A stretch of DNA of 59,061 nt from an uncultured Chromatiaceae bacterium (GTDB lineage: Bacteria; Pseudomonadota; Gammaproteobacteria; Tenderiales; Tenderiaceae): assembly GCA_947259785.1 (NCBI GenBank), contig CAMYNQ010000004.1, forward strand, positions 1 through 59,061. Reading direction: 5' to 3'. Made by a program: the position numbers and the translations under genes. Below the pieces are notes generated by a model that was given only the letters and a program-made list of their open reading frames with translations, had not been told where the DNA came from and did not search any database. Shown here in pieces: positions 57,433-59,061 of the stretch (positions are counted from its first letter, which is position 1; each line of letters begins with the position of its first letter).

Positions 57433-57508
57433 GTCCCCATCGTCTAGAGGCCTAGGACACCGCCCTTTCACGGCGGTAACAGGGGTTCGAATCCCCTTGG
57501 GGACGCCA
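57433..57508 (+). tRNA. tRNA-Glu(TTC)
   Basis: 76-nt cloverleaf GTCCCCA/TGGGGAC, anticodon loop CTTTCAC, T-loop TTCGAAT, encoded CCA. Confidence 0.96.
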
Positions 57509-57524
57509 ATTTATTGGTACTAAG

Positions 57525-57556
57525 AAAAAGGGTTTGCAGAGATGCAAGCCCTTTTT
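57525..57556 (+). terminator. Rho-independent terminator after tRNA-Glu
   Basis: aaaaagggtttgca-gaga-tgcaagccctttttcttttt. Confidence 0.8.
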
Positions 57557-57763
57557 CTTTTTTACGTACGGAAATCGTATGGAAAGATGTTTACCTTCTT
57601 CTGAATTATTTTTGTAAGTCCAAGCCAAGCAGTTTCTGTTGGCGTACGACAGTACTCTAAATGAACAAGTGCGTATAAGTAAGACCTGAAACTATTCCAA
57701 GCATAAAATAGTGCCGTCAGATTGAATTCCGAATGTTGCAACTAAGTTATTGCTGTAATCCGG

Positions 57764-58180
57764 TTAACGTTTTTTCTTAGTAGCAGTCGCTTTTACCTTG
57801 GGTTTAGTCTCTAGCTTTTTCTTGGTTGCGACCACCTTCTTGGGTTTTGGTGCCGGTTTTTTGGGTGTTGGCGCTGTTTTCTTTACAGCCTTTTCCTGTT
57901 CAGCCACTCTCTTTTTCATTTCCTTCAGGCCTTTTTCCAGGCGTTGAACAGTGGCCTTACGTTGCTGCACTCTTGTATCCCAGCGTTTGATGGCAAGCTC
58001 TTTTTCTTTTTTGCTAGTTGCCACTTCAACCTTGGCCTGCGCAATAAGCCTCTCTTGCTCTTTGATCGTGGCCGCGACCGAAGCTGCCTTTTGGCTACGC
58101 AATTTGTCTACGTTAGAGACCAGTTTGGCTGATAGCTCTTTTTGCAGTGCCATTGCTTGGCTAAAGTCTTTGATCTCCAT
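57764..58180 (-). CDS. coiled-coil protein with Lys/Pro-rich C-terminal tail
   Basis: Helical N-terminus (MEIKDFSQAMALQKELSAKLVSNVDKLRSQKAASVAATIKEQERLIAQAKVEV) then KKTAPTPKKPAPKPKKVVATKKKLETKPKVKATATKKKR. Confidence 0.6.
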   Translation of the reverse strand: MEIKDFSQAMALQKELSAKLVSNVDKLRSQKAASVAATIKEQERLIAQAKVEVATSKKEKELAIKRWDTRVQQRKATVQRLEKGLKEMKKRVAEQEKAVKKTAPTPKKPAPKPKKVVATKKKLETKPKVKATATKKKR

Positions 58181-58191
58181 TTCAACTCTCC

Positions 58192-59061
58192 TTATGTACG
58201 AATATTAAAATCAGTTAGCGGGGCGGGGGTGGTGGTCCCAACCCGAATAAAATCACCGGTGGTGATATTGCCCATTAGTGCGACGCGGTGACGATTGCCT
58301 AGTGACATGGCTTTGACCCCCAAATCTGCCTTGACGTGGTTGCCCATGGCAATCAGGTTCCTGCCCCATAACCGCACCGTGGCGGCGTCTTCCTGCGGCT
58401 CGGCACTGAGGTGTTCGCAGATATTGTTGTTGAAGGTGACCTTCTCGAAACGGAAGTCAATAAAGTCGTTAATGATCACGGGGAAAAATTCCACTAGATA
58501 ACTGCGCCCCGGACCACGGAAGCGATTATCGGTTACCACTGCGCTGCCAACCATCAATTCGAGGGTGATGTCATTAAAATCATAGTGAAGGGCAAACGGT
58601 CCTATCAGCATCAATGCACGATGTTCACGCTGCGCCTCCAGCACGTTCTGGCTGTAGTTGGTGTGGTTGTGACTAATATTACAGGAGGCGCACAGTCCCC
58701 CGATGCTAATGGCTGCGTTGTCTGTACCGAGGTTGGTCAGCGGGTTGATGCCTGTATCCAACACCTCGTTGCCTTCAATGCGCACCATGGAGTCTGACTC
58801 GAGGAAGATATGCTCAGTAAAGACGCTCAGGCCTAATTGAGCAAAACCACTATAGCCGCAATTGCGGACCCGGTTTTCCAGCACTTTGACAGTGGCAGCC
58901 ACCTCCAGGGTAATGCCGAGCAGTAGACAGCCACTGACGTTGTTGCCGCTGACAACAAGATTATCCTCTGACAGCGAGGTGATGCCCGCACCGCACATGT
59001 CGATGTGATTGTCGCAGACATGATTGCCTTCACCGCCATTGTGATAGGTGGCAAAGAAGAC
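58192..59061 (-). CDS. right-handed parallel beta-helix protein, 5' end outside the window
   Basis: Repeating N-rich turns (NNVSGC, GNEVLDTGIN, ISHNHTNYSQN, VTDNRFRGPG, FNNNICEHL, AMGNHV, LMGNITTGDF); frame stays open to the window edge upstream of the ATG at 58998 (VFFATYHNGGEGNHVCDNHIDMCG). Confidence 0.7.
   Translation of the reverse strand, partial: VFFATYHNGGEGNHVCDNHIDMCGAGITSLSEDNLVVSGNNVSGCLLLGITLEVAATVKVLENRVRNCGYSGFAQLGLSVFTEHIFLESDSMVRIEGNEVLDTGINPLTNLGTDNAAISIGGLCASCNISHNHTNYSQNVLEAQREHRALMLIGPFALHYDFNDITLELMVGSAVVTDNRFRGPGRSYLVEFFPVIINDFIDFRFEKVTFNNNICEHLSAEPQEDAATVRLWGRNLIAMGNHVKADLGVKAMSLGNRHRVALMGNITTGDFIRVGTTTPAPLTDFNIRT

Noticed and set aside
57066-57440. 124-aa minus-strand ORF (MGTHETLCPGGARRDRTADLYTASVALSQLSYSPE..)
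   Set aside because: It is the antisense translation of tRNA-Ala and the 3' end of glnS; this RRDRTADL..SQLSYSPE pattern is a well-known spurious annotation.

Overview
This 59 kb window looks like a gammaproteobacterial chromosome segment. Most of it is conserved core synteny: yebC-ruvCAB-ybgC-tolQRAB-pal-cpoB-queE-queC-tRNA-Lys, mltD-gloB-(yafS-like)-rnhA-dnaQ, and gltX-glnS-tRNA-Ala-tRNA-Glu. Between these lie accessory modules: arsR-arsM, sco/PCuAC copper proteins, an HU-like protein with a Lys-rich N-terminal tail, a DUF523/DUF1722 protein, a non-canonical Mrp-type antiporter operon with three NuoL/M/N-like subunits, an AddAB-like nuclease/helicase pair, a periplasmic-binding protein with a CHASE kinase, an NhaR-centred region, an ankyrin-repeat lipoprotein and a beta-helix protein that runs off the window. 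The most unusual observations are: (1) one ORF encoding three near-identical tandem group-1 truncated-haemoglobin domains (52484..53680, 132-aa period); (2) a direct partial duplication of the nhaR 5' end plus its control region, including a perfect TTCGTAT-A-ATACGAA palindrome, so that one intact and one decayed nhaR head sit upstream of an orphan haem-copper-oxidase-like gene plus a putative 25-aa membrane peptide, and of an HPF-like/Bax-inhibitor-like pair; (3) gene remnants of an NhaD-like antiporter, a histidine kinase and a chemotaxis receptor; (4) an arsR promoter/operator geometry suggesting a leaderless or nearly leaderless transcript. No CRISPR array, rRNA or intact IS element was seen. 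Product names rest on motif and sequence recognition by eye; no database search was run.
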